A stretch of 64,000 nt of DNA, taken from Crossaster papposus. Taxonomy: Eukaryota > Echinodermata > Asteroidea > Velatida > Solasteridae. The notes under the pieces are model-generated. The model was not told the DNA's origin. It ran no database searches and saw nothing but the letters and a program-made list of their open reading frames with translations. A program made the translations under genes and the position numbers. Below are positions 26,117 through 36,930 of this stretch, piece by piece. The stretch lies in NCBI GenBank assembly GCA_037893245.1, contig JBAIAA010000525.1, positions 186,001 through 250,000 on the forward strand. The letters run 5' to 3'. How positions within the stretch are numbered: position 1 is the first letter of the stretch; each line of letters opens with the position of its first letter.

Positions 26117-26776
26117 TTAGTTGAAGTACGCGGAGCGACTCTTTCTAAAGTGTAGTTTCGCTATGACCTTCCCGCCGACGAATGGGATATAGTGGCCTAA
26201 GTCGTCCCTTATATCTATGTTGATGGTGTTGATGAATTTCTGTTTGAGGGGAACGTAATGCGGACTGTCGTACGTCATCGTTACGATGTACACGAATAGG
26301 CTGTGGATTTGCTTCAGATCCACGGAGCTGTCTGACTTCGATATACCGGTGATAGTCACTCCCTTGTTAAAACCCAACAGGTGAGCCAGACGTTTGACAA
26401 AAGTAATGCTGACGCCGTCCTCCGTTTTGATAACTACTTTTTGAAGATATTTGTTGTACTTGATGCGTATTTTGTCGCCGTGTTCGATAGAGGGCGTAAT
26501 CTTTGCGAGTAATTCGTCGGGTGTCTGGTAAAACCCCTCGGGAATGTGGTGAAGATGTACGCCTCCGTCAACCTCTTCGGCGTTGCAGTAGATGTGATTG
26601 TGACCTTCTGCGATGTTGAGCCACCGGCGGGGATAACTTATCTCGGCGAGACACACCTCCCATTTTCCCTCGAACGACAGAGCAGTTGGTAGAATTACGC
26701 TGTAGTGACTCAGCGCGTTGTCCGGGTAGGTATCCATGCTGCTGTTGCTGGGGAGCGTCACGTAAAAGGAATCCAT
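26117..26776 (-). CDS. Polinton minor capsid (penton-like) protein
   Basis: The 219-residue frame begins with the very characteristic FYVTLPSNSSMDTYPDN, followed by LSFEGKWEVCLAEISYPRRW, both hallmarks of the Polinton single-jelly-roll penton protein. A second conserved block is GFYQTPDELL, and the end carries HYIPFVGGKVIAKLHFR. In virus relatives it occupies the capsid vertices. The ATG at 26776 sits directly before the conserved block, so the start is well supported. It is part of the late block and transcribed in the same direction as the major capsid gene. Confidence 0.87.
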   Translation of the reverse strand: MDSFYVTLPSNSSMDTYPDNALSHYSVILPTALSFEGKWEVCLAEISYPRRWLNIAEGHNHIYCNAEEVDGGVHLHHIPEGFYQTPDELLAKITPSIEHGDKIRIKYNKYLQKVVIKTEDGVSITFVKRLAHLLGFNKGVTITGISKSDSSVDLKQIHSLFVYIVTMTYDSPHYVPLKQKFINTINIDIRDDLGHYIPFVGGKVIAKLHFRKSRSAYFN

Positions 26777-26828
26777 CTCGAGGCCCTCTCGCGCGTCAAA
26801 TTGCGCCCGGCGATCCGTAGGTCGCGTA

Positions 26829-27900
26829 TTATATACCGACTAGCCCCATCACCCAGCTATTGAACTTGTCGGGATAACCGAGCCACTTCACAAAATATTC
26901 CGTCACACCGCGACGCTTTTTAGTGCGTAACACTTTCTCTACTTCGTACATGTCATCCTTTTTGTCGACTCTTTGTAGTTCGTGTTCGTAAAAAGTGCCC
27001 TTCACTTCTTCGCCGTCGTAATCCGTCAACTTGTACACCGGGGGGTCCCGGGGAATTCTTTCGCCGACTGTAAAAAGCTCAGTGGTCCAGTTGGGGAGAT
27101 AACCCTTACTGAACGTTCTCGCCGCAATACTTATGCGAACCGTATCTCCCACGTTAAACTTGAAGGCGGTGACGACGGACCGTTCGTCGTTGGGGGCGCC
27201 ATACAGCGTGCGCCAAACGACCTCGGAGTTTGCGGGGGTGACGGAGGTCGGCGTTCTCTTTATACTCCTGTGAAACGAGTGGTTGTAGGCGGCCACCAGC
27301 TCGGGTAATACGGCCGCGTAGGCGTAGGTGTTTCGGGCCGTGAAGTATTTCCACATTTTTGTTTTCAGAGTCCTGTTAAACCTCTCCACCACGCTGGCTT
27401 TTGTTTCGTTGTGAGTGGTAAAGAATTCGATGTTCTTCTTTGCCAAGAAATTCTGAAATTTGCGGTTTGTAAACTCGGTACCTTTATCCGTCTGGAGGAG
27501 GCGCGGCTTACGCCCATCCCGTAAAATTCGCTCAAAGGCCTTTATTAGCGACGTCCCCGTTTTATCCTCGAGGGGGACGACCCAGGCGAACTTAAAAAAT
27601 ATGTCGATGCACGTAAGTAAATATTTGCGACCGTCGTTGTGCCGAGATAAAGAGGTCAGGTCTACCAGATCCGCCTGCCACTGATGATCGATGCCACCCA
27701 CGATGACCCGATTTCGTTTGAACCGTCTCCGGATGGGTTTATGTAGCGTATAAGTAGGTTGTTGACGCAACCATCTAACGACCCGCTTCCTGCTGATGTC
27801 CACTCCGTCTTTTTAAATTGCGCGGTAGACAGCATCCACACCACCGAAACCAGAAGGATGGTTTGTGTCGTAATACACCTTCTTCAGATACTCCTCCATC
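26829..27900 (-). pseudogene. Polinton integrase with chromodomain, broken
   Basis: A retrovirus-like (rve) integrase of the kind that inserts Polintons. The catalytic triad is visible: aspartate in WQADLVDL, aspartate in LLQTDKGTEF, and glutamate in KASVVERFNRT. The C-terminal part contains a chromodomain, EVEKVLRTKKRRGVTEYFVK followed by WLGYPDKFNSW, a module known in Polinton and Ty3-type integrases and thought to steer insertion to marked chromatin. It lies between the penton-like gene and the small virion genes, in the usual position. The copy is broken, with about one or two breaks. Confidence 0.88.
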
Positions 27901-28140
27901 GATGAAATTTGAATCTTCGATGACGAGCGTGCTGTTGCAACACACCCACAGACAACGGAGTTTTTTAAGTATATTTGGCGGTGTGCACTCCGGTTTTGGC
28001 GGACAACACTCCATGGCGAAAGCGGGGCTTCTAATGAAGGACGGGAGGGGGCGGTGGTTTACTTATAACGCCGTCCACTTTGGTTTCCGGGTGGAATAGA
28101 GTCGTTTAATTTTCTTCTTCTTGGCCGCAAACAAAGGGAG

Positions 28141-28572
28141 TTACTTTTTCTTGACCGGAAGATGGGATGCGGTCGCGAACAATTGTTGTAATCCTTCGTA
28201 ATTTACGTCTTCGTCGTCGTCTAGCGCTTCCTTCAGGGCCACTTTGAGTGAGGGTTTTTTCTCGGTCGCCTTAATCGGTGGCTCTTTCGTCAACAGGGGA
28301 GGTCCGTCCAACGCGGTGGCATGTTCGTCCTTGAGGGTCATAGACAGGGGAGCCGTCCTCTGTCTGTTTAACGCGATATACCTCTGAAGGGCCTGTTGGT
28401 ACAGCTTGATTTTGTCCCCCTCCGACAGATCCTGTCTTTCGAGCAACTTTTTCATGTCGGCGTCCAAACCGTGCACGACGCGGGTGATCGGCGTTTGCTC
28501 CAATCGTCTAGATGCCTGCATTCTTGCCATAGTGTCTTGCGGTATCAGCACCATTTTCTTCGCGTGCTCCAT
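28141..28572 (-). CDS. Small conserved Polinton protein (PY-like)
   Basis: 143 residues. The N-terminus has HAKKMVLIPQDTMARMQ, the middle a predicted helical block (MKKLLERQDLSEGDKIKLYQ, then ALQRYIALNRQR), and the C-terminus an acidic stretch DDDEDVNYEGL. A short protein of this layout sits beside the integrase and ATPase in many Polintons and is usually called PY or an unnamed conserved frame; its role is unknown. It is followed upstream, after 5 bp, by the pX-like frame, which suggests a shared transcript. Confidence 0.62.
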   Translation of the reverse strand: MEHAKKMVLIPQDTMARMQASRRLEQTPITRVVHGLDADMKKLLERQDLSEGDKIKLYQQALQRYIALNRQRTAPLSMTLKDEHATALDGPPLLTKEPPIKATEKKPSLKVALKEALDDDEDVNYEGLQQLFATASHLPVKKK

Positions 28573-28577
28573 GACGT

Positions 28578-28904
28578 TTACTTGAATAGCAGACCACCCA
28601 GAGCGCTCAACACCGGCGTCAGCAATGCACCCAAAAAACCTCCCTTCTGTTTCAAAGCTTTCTTCTTTTTCTGCAGGCTCGTCCTCCCGTGGGTCAGCGC
28701 TCTCAATTGCCCCTTGTGTCTTCTCAGTCTGTTTCTCTCGGCGGGTGTCAGGGAAACGTTACCGTTTAAAACGTTGAGGGCGCACTCACAGAGACATGTG
28801 ACGAGGTCGTTGTCGGCTCCGTCAATCACTCCCTGGCGCTGTTTGTTGGAACCCTTTGCTAATACGTGCAGGTATGGAGCGTGCTTGTGCACGCGACGAG
28901 ACAT
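28578..28904 (-). CDS. Small Polinton protein with hydrophobic tail (pX-like)
   Basis: 108 residues. The central part is basic (ERNRLRRHKGQLRAL, SLQKKKKALKQK) and the C-terminus is a glycine-rich hydrophobic segment, GGFLGALLTPVLSALGGLLF. The combination of a basic core and a membrane-like tail is a recurrent Polinton and adintovirus small protein, likened to adenovirus pX-type virion proteins. The role is inferred only from this layout. It lies between the ATPase and the PY-like gene on the same strand. Confidence 0.65.
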   Translation of the reverse strand: MSRRVHKHAPYLHVLAKGSNKQRQGVIDGADNDLVTCLCECALNVLNGNVSLTPAERNRLRRHKGQLRALTHGRTSLQKKKKALKQKGGFLGALLTPVLSALGGLLFK

Positions 28905-28942
28905 CTTTACGAATGAAACACCGACGCGGGAGCGACGTTATT

Positions 28943-29587
28943 TTATACTTTCGGAACGTAAACCGTGGGGTATTCACCCTTGAAGATGTCAGATCTGAGA
29001 CGCATGTGCTCCTCGGTGTCGGGTTTTAAGTCCACGAAGAGATGAGAGTAGGGGGAACTCGTCGCGTCGCGATAGGCCTCGACCATGAATTTGGGTTTGT
29101 TCGGATACATCTGTCGTGCCAAGTGCGTGATCTGTGAAGCATCTCTGGGGTTTTTAAACAGCACCATGTAATGCGCGTTCAGACTGATTGTGCGCATTTC
29201 TTTCCCTCGATAAAACAGATTCTGCAGTACGAGTATAACCGACAGATTGTGGTGATGACTTCCCTTGGTGAAAAGTTCGGTAATCTTTTTATTATTACCA
29301 GATTCCGACATGAGGTCGTCGATCACAACCAAGTTTCTCTTCGTTCGATCCAGGGAGGCGAGAAGATCGTCGGGAAACCCCTCCACAAAACGAATGTCGG
29401 GGACGGTGTCGGACAACCGGTCATAAGCATCCTGATAAGCCCCAAAACACCACACAATATTTTGCGGAGACGGTTGAATGACATCGCCATCCGAAGGGTT
29501 CAATAACTGCGTCACAAATTGTGTTTTTCCCGACCCGGTAGGCCCCGCAATGACGCAGGTAAACGGATGTTTAAGTATCGAACTCAT
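28943..29587 (-). CDS. Polinton genome-packaging ATPase (FtsK/HerA-type)
   Basis: A 214-residue P-loop ATPase, open throughout. Walker A is GPTGSGKT at residues 15-22 and Walker B is LVVIDDL at residues 86-92. A following block, SHHHNLSVILVLQNLFYRGK, ends in the glutamine-containing sensor typical of the A32/FtsK-HerA packaging ATPases. Its family role is to drive DNA into the capsid. The length is usual for Polintons. Upstream lies an A/T-rich spacer before the polymerase region. Confidence 0.9.
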   Translation of the reverse strand: MSSILKHPFTCVIAGPTGSGKTQFVTQLLNPSDGDVIQPSPQNIVWCFGAYQDAYDRLSDTVPDIRFVEGFPDDLLASLDRTKRNLVVIDDLMSESGNNKKITELFTKGSHHHNLSVILVLQNLFYRGKEMRTISLNAHYMVLFKNPRDASQITHLARQMYPNKPKFMVEAYRDATSSPYSHLFVDLKPDTEEHMRLRSDIFKGEYPTVYVPKV

Positions 29588-30452
29588 GGCATATAATGAA
29601 GAACCGAAGTCGGCACAACCCTCTTATATATCCGACACCGTTCATAATGAAGAGCGCCCCCACCGAAATTAAACAACCAAACAACCGCATTTTGATCGGG
29701 ACCAAAACGATTGAAGAGCGCCCCCAACGACATAAAACCCGAACCACCGCCTTTTGTTCGGCTTCAAACGGAAGGAAGAGCGACCCTACCCGGTGCCCCG
29801 TTCTGTCCCAACGTCCGCATTAAACGATTCAATCCGAAAAACCCGAACTTTTGACCAATGACCCACCAACGATGGTGACCCCCATAATTACCTAAACTTA
29901 TATATATATTCTTAAACTTATATAAAACGTAACTCGTGAAAGACCTATAAATAAGTACTCCGAGTCGGGTTCTGTATTTTTCTATATTAGTATTTTATTA
30001 TTATTTATTATTTTATGAATGAAAACTACGATAACGGGTAAAGTCCAACCACTATTACAACTTACCGATCTTATTTAAACAAATATTTACAATTTACGGT
30101 GTACCTAGGGTTTCAAGTATTATAACAACTTACAAGTGTTATTTACGCTGTATATTTACAATTGGGGTGTATTTATGATATCAAAAATAAACAGTAACCG
30201 ATTTTATAATAAGATTACATGTCCAAAACTTAAACAGAATTATACACGCTTTTTATAATACGATTACAGTTCCGAAACATAAACAGAGTTATACACGAAG
30301 ATAAACGGAACAAAATATTTTACACGGTTAAGCAAACTACGACGAATTTAAAACAAATTCAGTTATTTCATCACCTCTTATTATCCGGAGCCGCGACTCT
30401 ATATTAAAAATCGACTTTATAAAGACGCGGGAAATTTAGAAAGGTCGTCTCT
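29588..30452. other. Non-coding A/T-rich spacer inside the Polinton
   Basis: No supported gene. The part next to the ATPase start holds three spaced copies of GAAGAGCG(C/A)CCC (near 29650, 29714 and 29774), which could be promoter-proximal repeats. The rest is very A/T rich (TTATATATATATTC, TATTATTATTTATTATT). Confidence 0.55.
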
Positions 30453-33400
30453 TTATATATCTAAATAGGTTGTAGAAACCCCATCGTCTTGGACCTTTCG
30501 CTTGGGATAGAAATAGGTCAGGGCCGTCCTTCTCTGTTCGTAGGTGAACATTACGCCGTGTTTCATGATAAAACCCTTGTTGACACCCCCGCCCGATATT
30601 CTTGTGTTTAACACGGTCAAGTATTTCTCCTTGGTGAGTTCGTTGTTTCGTCTGTTTAACCCCTTACAACTGAACTTCTCGGTTGCCCCGAAACAAAAAT
30701 ACGTCTTGCTACACAGTGCAACGATACCAGAGCCCTCCCACTCTACCTTAAACAGCCCCGGTGTCCTCTTATCATAACTGTACTGTTCGGGCGTGTTCTG
30801 ACGCGGAAACCAGAGGTGCTTGACCCGGTGATATTGGTCTTTCATACCGGGCTTGATTACGTCGTCGAGACTGTCGCCCGATATGGCCATGTAAGCCGAA
30901 TCGGTGTCCATTTCACACATCTGAAAATCGCGTCGATCGACAAACTTCATCAAAAAGTCAAAGTAAAACTCGAGCATGCGCAATTTGGCGTATTGGTAGA
31001 CGAAGAAACCAATCTGAATGGGTAAATTCAAATTGATCGCTTTTTGTACATGTCTACTTCGTACATCCCCTCGCCTACCGAATGGAGTGCCTTAAATCGT
31101 TTGTCGTTGATCTTGATGGGGGCACCTGCGTCAGAACACACGTGAACGTTTACATGCTTCAACTGGTCCGTCACGGTTTTACCATAGGCCGAATTACCCA
31201 GTAATTTCATAGTGTCCGCTATGATAGCTTTATTGGGGTCGCTATCCCCATCCCTCCTGGCTTGACTGACCCGGTTACCAAACTGTTCGAAGCAAGAATT
31301 AGGTTTGTATTGAATCACTTCGTAAACCCTTGTGACCTCCAAACCGTGCTCTAAATACCAAACCAACAGTGGGGTTGCGAGTAGTACTTTTGTCCCGAAC
31401 ATGCTACCGATCAGACTTCTTCTTGGTTTGTTCATAATATTCATCTCTTCGGCGTACTGCCGCATATGATCCCCAATATCGTCCATTGAAATGTCCACAT
31501 TTTTGAATACGGGTGGCATCTCGGCAAAATAATCTCTGTTTTCGGGCGGTACCCGAAGGTCGCATTCTACCAACCCAAATATGGAACCGTCCCTGACCCC
31601 CTTTAAGATCTGCTCCGTAGACATTTTCCACGCATTACAATGTGGAAGTCGTACGGAGTTCAAAAATCGTCTCAAGTCTGGATCGTTTTTCTGGATGTCT
31701 TCCCACTCGCATTCCCACATTTCGACAAGATTATACCCGATCGCCCGGATGTAGGAAGAGGTTTTTTGGGTCTCTGTCCTCAATACCTCCCTCCGTTTCT
31801 TATTGACGGTGTTGACCTCGTTTGGATTGAGTCGACACTCGTGCCCGTGCCAAAAACAACCCTGAAACTGATAGACGGTATGGGTCTGTTGACAATAACC
31901 GTCCACCCTCACGTTTCTACTCCCCACAGATTTTTCTTTGTGATTGAATTGGTGTTGGATGTAGACATTGTTTGCTTTGGCTTCCCAATCTAACCACTCG
32001 GTTGCCATGATACCGTACCTGTGACTTCGTACGGGTCTGAACTGATTTGCTTCTTTTCGCCTCACAAAGGTACCCACCGGCATTTGTTGCATGAGCGACC
32101 ACAAGTACAGCGCGTTGGCATCGAACCCCACCACCTTCTTACACATTTTACCACCACTAATACGAGTTTTATCTGCCTCGTGATACCTGTGGAAAATAAT
32201 GGAGGGCCCGCCCACGATGTTATCCTTTATTTTATGGTACAGGTCTTTATTCGCGTGGTCTATCAGCGAGAAATATACATCTCGCGGTTTGGTCAGAAAC
32301 AGATGCTGAAGGGACAGCCCGGGTACGGAAATGACCGACTTGAACATGTCTATGCGTTTCTGTTTGTAAAATACAAACATTTTCTCGACGGCTTCGAGGA
32401 AGGGTGCGACGTCAAGGTTATTATACCACACTAGGAAATCTCTGAAAGTCGTGTGACCCTCCTCTCGCCAGACCCGTTGACAATACGCGTACTCGTCGTC
32501 GGTAATATTTTCGCCCTTGAGATTGCTATAAAAAGCTTCGTGGGGGGGCAGTTCGGGATAGTCCAATTTGTCGAGATTGTCAACCCACTCGTAGGGGAAA
32601 AAACCCTTCGTCTGAGAGCATTCGTACGCCTTCAGAAATTTTGCGTACGAGCACCCGGGAGCCAAATAATTTGAGATGTCGAGGAATATTAGTCTGTCGG
32701 TGCTGATGGACATGTACGAGCCCGATTTTCGTATGATGTGCAGTTGTTCGTTCCCGTCAAATCTTTGGTAGAGGTACCGTTTGATGATGTTCACGTCATA
32801 CTTTCCGGAATTGAAACCCAGGACGGGAACCTTGTGGAGATAGTCTTCTAGTTTGTCTTTGATTTTTTCGGCCTTGGTTCGGGTGGTCGGACGATCCTCC
32901 TCGTCGGAGTCTCGTTTCGGAAGATCGGATCGCTCGTGCGCTAGTTCGGCCTCTTGTTGATGTATCAGTGTATCGAGCTGTTCGAAGACAGATTCGAACT
33001 TCTCCATCATAATTAAGTACGCTTTTTCCCCAATCAAGAGTAACCATTCTACCATATCGGACACTAGTTTGGCCGGATCACCGTCGGTTACGAGACAGAC
33101 TGGTGTGTCGTAACCGGGAACGTTACTGTTGAAACTTACACTCAGTAACTCGTGTTGAGCTTGGAGCCCCTTTATGTTTTCGTACTTCTGGTCTATTGGT
33201 TTGAAATACGCTTCAAAATCATAGGTGGCGCGAAAAGGATAATACTTCATGTCCTCATCTATCTCTATACCCGCTTCGACCAGCTCGTCGAACACGGATT
33301 CTGGTAGTCGGTAGCACCCACCCGGGAACTTATGTCTGACCCCCTGGTCGCAGTGCGCCACGTGCGTTCTTAGGTTTCCCGATCTGTTAAACACCTGTTT

Positions 33401-34786
33401 GCATTTGGGGCAGGGATATACTTGACTGTACTTGTTCATTTCCTTTATGTACGAAAAATGGGCTTCGTACATGTTAACGTTCACGGTTTATTTGTGGTTA
33501 CACAGGGGTCTCCGCACCAGACTGGCTACTACTCTGTACTCCCCCGCTCCGGGCTCGTACTCTTCGCGAGCGAGACTGAACACTCTGACATTTACTTCGA
33601 ATATGCGCTCAAAGTGATGCAGGTCGTCTAAACAGACACCTTCCGTCGGGTGTTTTTTCATTACTTCCGTATATTTATCGACGAGGTGCTTGGTGCGCGT
33701 TTCTAGGACGATCGCAGAGTTCCCTTGTTTTAGGGCGAGGCATCTAAACAGACAAAAGTTATCCTTGTATCCCGCGCCGGATTTACGACTTCTGATTAGG
33801 TTGTTTAAACCCATATTGTTCGCGATGTAGTCGGGTAGTTGCTTCGGGGGTGCGCCTATGTAGATCGAAGGCATTTTATTTGCATAAACTGTGACGTTAC
33901 TGATATCGGCAAGGACCCACTTCGTGTCTGGACGTGCGTGCACGGCGTGTTGCAGCACGTCCATGTCGCGTATCTTTTGGAGGAACATTTCAAAATCGTC
34001 TTCCGAAGCTATAGTGATGGGGTGGGTTAAAAATTGCGCGTTGTTAAAACTAGAATGGTAGTAACGCAATTCGCCCGTCTCTATATTTCGTAAAACAAAC
34101 CCGAACGACAGGTTCAGTTTTACTCTACAGGTAAAAGTTTGGAAAATACCCCTCAACCCTTCGTCCAGTGACACGCCACCGGTTAACCCTACCGGCAGAG
34201 AGGTCGGACCCAATCGTAAATTGTACACATCTTGCGTCTGTCGGCCGTATAGGTAATGGGTCCTAATACTACCCCAGTTTTCCCGATAAACGGATATTAT
34301 CTCATTATCCCTATTGTCTTCGTTCGGGGCAGCTGGGAACGCGATTGGGTCTTCGGGGGAAAGACTGGCGCCTCGAGGGGGCGTGGGTTGTCTGGGACGC
34401 GGGATATCGTCATTTGTCTTGGTTGGGCGAGAGTCGTGTCTTTTGATATGTCGTTTTAAACCGGCTGATCTAGTAAACGTTTTTCCACACGTGGGACAGT
34501 CGCCCTTGTACCCCGAATGAACTTCTTTGTGCAGTTTCAGACTATAGTTTCGGGCATAAGTTTTTCCACAGATATCACAAGAAACCCTAGTATTGTCGAG
34601 ACTGCTCTTTTTCTTTTTGTTACTTTTACTTAAAGAAGACCTAGTACTATCCGACTTTCTCTTCTCACCCCGGGTCGCCAGCTCCTCGTCCGGTGTTCTG
34701 CTTCTCTTGGGCCGTACGGAGGCTGGTCTCTTCCGATTCCTTAGAACTGCGCCCTTTCCTACCTGGGGCTGTAATAACAAAAACAT
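30453..34786 (-). pseudogene. Polinton protein-primed DNA polymerase B region, broken
   Basis: This is the replicative polymerase of the element. Reading right to left there are two C2H2 zinc fingers (CDICGKTYARNYSLKLH, CPTCGKTFTRSAGLKRH), the conserved DNFCLFRCLALKQG block, a further finger (CPKCKQVFNRSGNLRTH), exonuclease motifs YDFEAYF and FNSGKYDVNIIK, the polymerase block KLLGNSAYGKT, and the catalytic DTDSAY. This order and the zinc-finger leader are typical of Polinton pPolB. The gene lies upstream of the ATPase on the same strand. The copy is broken, with about two breaks, but is otherwise well conserved, which argues for a recent insertion. Confidence 0.9.
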
Positions 34787-34846
34787 AGAACAATAAGATA
34801 AATTAAATTTAAATGTAACCTCCGATTTACTCTAACAACGGCTTGG

Positions 34847-35095
34847 TTATTTTCTTACCCGCTCAAATGAGCTCGTATCGGCGACGGAGTCGTTGTCTGT
34901 GGTAATTTTAGACGATTTGCCATCCAAGGGAGGTGGGGTTTTCGGGATACCATTCTGCCAAAACGAACAGCCGGGTTGGGGGGACGCATCCATTTCGCGC
35001 GGCTCCGACAGCGTGTCCGAAGAACTATCTGACCAAGACGACAGGTCGGGTCCGCCGACGGGGGCGTTTTGCCGGTGACACTGTGACAAACGCAA
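34847..35095 (-). CDS. Short Ser/Asp/Pro-rich frame of the Polinton, unrecognised
   Basis: 82 codons in one frame, rich in Ser, Asp and Pro, with no family I recognise. It lies just upstream of the polymerase region on the same strand. It could be a small accessory gene or an untranslated leader. Weakly supported. Confidence 0.3.
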   Translation of the reverse strand: MRLSQCHRQNAPVGGPDLSSWSDSSSDTLSEPREMDASPQPGCSFWQNGIPKTPPPLDGKSSKITTDNDSVADTSSFERVRK

Positions 35096-35162
35096 CGAAT
35101 AATATCGGTAAGAATTCTAAAATACAACGTGTGCCATTTTCTACCTGAGCAAATTATTATTA

Positions 35163-35495
35163 TTATTTATTTATTTTTGGTTGGTCTGGACTTACCTCTT
35201 GGATCGCCAAGGTTTCCATTTCGTCTATCTTCAGAATTTGACTGGCCGTGAAATCCGGGCTCCATTCAACATTACGCAGGGTTGCTTCCGTCTCAATTAG
35301 GGCTATGCTCTCCATCTGGGAGGCCGTAAAATCCGGGCTCCATTCCACGTTAAGCGGGGATGCTTCGGTCTCCACTCGATCTATGCTCTCCATTTGAGAG
35401 GCCGTGAAATCCGGGCTCCATTCGACTTTCTTCTGAGACATGATACCGAATCTACGTTCCTCAGCGCCGAGGCTGTCAATGTACACCGCGACCAA
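35163..35495 (-). CDS. Small Polinton protein with three 26-residue repeats
   Basis: 110 codons; a second possible start at residue 19 (MSQKK) would place the repeats at the very N-terminus. The core is three tandem copies of a unit starting VEWSPDFTASQ, each 26 residues, each followed by a variable acidic linker with an ETEA-like motif. At the DNA level the same three copies are visible as 78-bp direct repeats. I do not recognise the family. The repeat design suggests a structural or binding surface, but no function can be assigned. It lies in the accessory region upstream of the polymerase. Confidence 0.5.
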   Translation of the reverse strand: MVAVYIDSLGAEERRFGIMSQKKVEWSPDFTASQMESIDRVETEASPLNVEWSPDFTASQMESIALIETEATLRNVEWSPDFTASQILKIDEMETLAIQEVSPDQPKINK

Positions 35496-35697
35496 TGTGT
35501 GAACGGTCTACCGGTCGACACCGCCGCTATATACAAGGAAACGGGCTGCTCGTGTTTCGAAACAAGTCGAGACGCGCCTCCAATAGGGGCGCCGTTAGTG
35601 ACGATTCATTTGCCGCGAAGATAGAAAGAAAGGAAACCAAGAAAAAAAGAAAAAAAGAGACTAACCTAAAAGACTATATTGAAGTTTACTTAGAAAA

Positions 35698-35955
35698 CTA
35701 AAAGACTACGTCTAGCAGCGCTGGACATATTAAAAACAACCAGTTCGTAACAAGCCACTGCGCGTATTCAAAGTTGTCCCACTTCACGGCCAAGAACAGA
35801 GCGTTTATTGGTTTTATTGCGTCCTCGCCCCCGTACCAACCTCGTAGCTCCTCGTCACCATTAATCGCTGCTCTTATTTCTTCCAGGGACACTATATTTA
35901 CGGCAAGGTTCAACTTGACCAATTCCTCGAACAAATCCACCGGATGCATCTCCAT
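35698..35955 (-). CDS. 85-residue Polinton frame with ankyrin-like segment, hypothetical
   Basis: A small frame beginning MEMHPVDLFEEL. The stretch INALFLAVKWDNFEYAQWLV resembles one ankyrin helix-turn-helix (the A-L-x-A-V and A-Q-W-L-V pattern), but a single repeat cannot be confirmed. It is the outermost plausible coding frame before the hairpin-rich right end of the element. Confidence 0.4.
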   Translation of the reverse strand: MEMHPVDLFEELVKLNLAVNIVSLEEIRAAINGDEELRGWYGGEDAIKPINALFLAVKWDNFEYAQWLVTNWLFLICPALLDVVF

Positions 35956-36424
35956 TTCGATTTTATATTACGAATACGAAAGGGGCTAATAAAAGATATG
36001 CTGGCCCTTTTATACGAGTGTTTTGTTAGCTTTGTTTTACAAACAGGGCAAAGGGGACATGACATGACCTACAACGGGCACTCTGGTCAAAAGGCGGAGA
36101 TAACCGATGAAACAAACACGGTCGGCCTAAAACAAAATTGTATACAACAATTGTATAATTTTAAAATCGTGTGTCTACAGCGCCCTCTTATACCAATCTC
36201 TATATTTGTCTTGTATCGCACGAGCGCGGAGATAAAGGATTAAACAAACACGGGCGGCCTAACACCTCGGTCAAAAGGGCAATTCGTTTTTGTCTTGTAT
36301 CGCGCGAGTGTAGAAACAACCCATGACAGCATTGGCCTACCGTGACTCGGCACCTATAAGGTATACAGAGGTCAAAATATTGTCCGGCTAAAAACATATC
36401 ACCCGTACCCGATAGGTACAAAGG

Positions 36425-36777
36425 GCGAAATAAATATATTTCGCACATTTTCCAATTTAATTCGGTCTTCCACGAGGGCTTTGCAGCCCTCGTTGAATTA
36501 AACACTTGATTTTCACTTCGTGAAAATACAAACGAGACGTATACGTTCGTTTGTGCGGCGTGGTACCGCGTCGCTCCGTGATTTTAAAAAATCACTCCCG
36601 CAACTCCAATGTTCTTTACCACTGTCGTGGACAAGCCACCATCCGCGCAACATGATGCACTCATCATGTTTCGATCCCCTTATCGGCCCTTCGGGTTATC
36701 GGCCCTTCGGGCCTCCCGAACACTGGCGTGAGCCAATCGGCTCACCACTGCGTGGATCGCCATCGGCCCCTCGGGCC
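36425..36777. repeat. Cluster of at least seven short perfect hairpins, Polinton right end
   Basis: Successive inverted repeats with tiny loops: 36425-36444 (GCGAAATA arms), 36472-36493 (ACGAGGGCT arms, loop TTGC), 36509-36527 (ATTTTCAC arms, loop TTC), 36578-36595 (GTGATTTT arms), 36649-36670 (AACATGATG arms, loop CACT), 36701-36713 (GGCCC arms, loop TTC), 36728-36745 (GTGAGCC arms, loop AATC) and 36765-36777 (GGCCC arms, loop CTC). Weaker ones lie at 36531-36551 and 36619-36630. The arms differ in sequence, so they are not copies of one another. Role unknown. Confidence 0.85.
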
Positions 36778-36804
36778 TCCAAATCCCGCGTTCCATTACA
36801 AATT

Positions 36805-36930
36805 TAAAAAAAAAAAAAAAGGCGCCAAAAAAAAAAAAAATGGGCGCGAAAAAAAAAAAAAAAAGGCGGGAAAAAAAAAAAAAACGCGAAAAAAAAAAAA
36901 GGGCGCGAAAAAGAAAAGAAAAAAGGCGCG
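36805..36930 (+). repeat. Runs of A punctuated by GC-rich hexamers
   Basis: Five or six runs of 11-16 A alternate with short blocks such as GGCGCC, TGGGCGCG, GGCGGG, CGCG and GGGCGCG. The tract lies just inside the right tip of the Polinton. It is low complexity, but the regular alternation is unusual. Confidence 0.9.
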
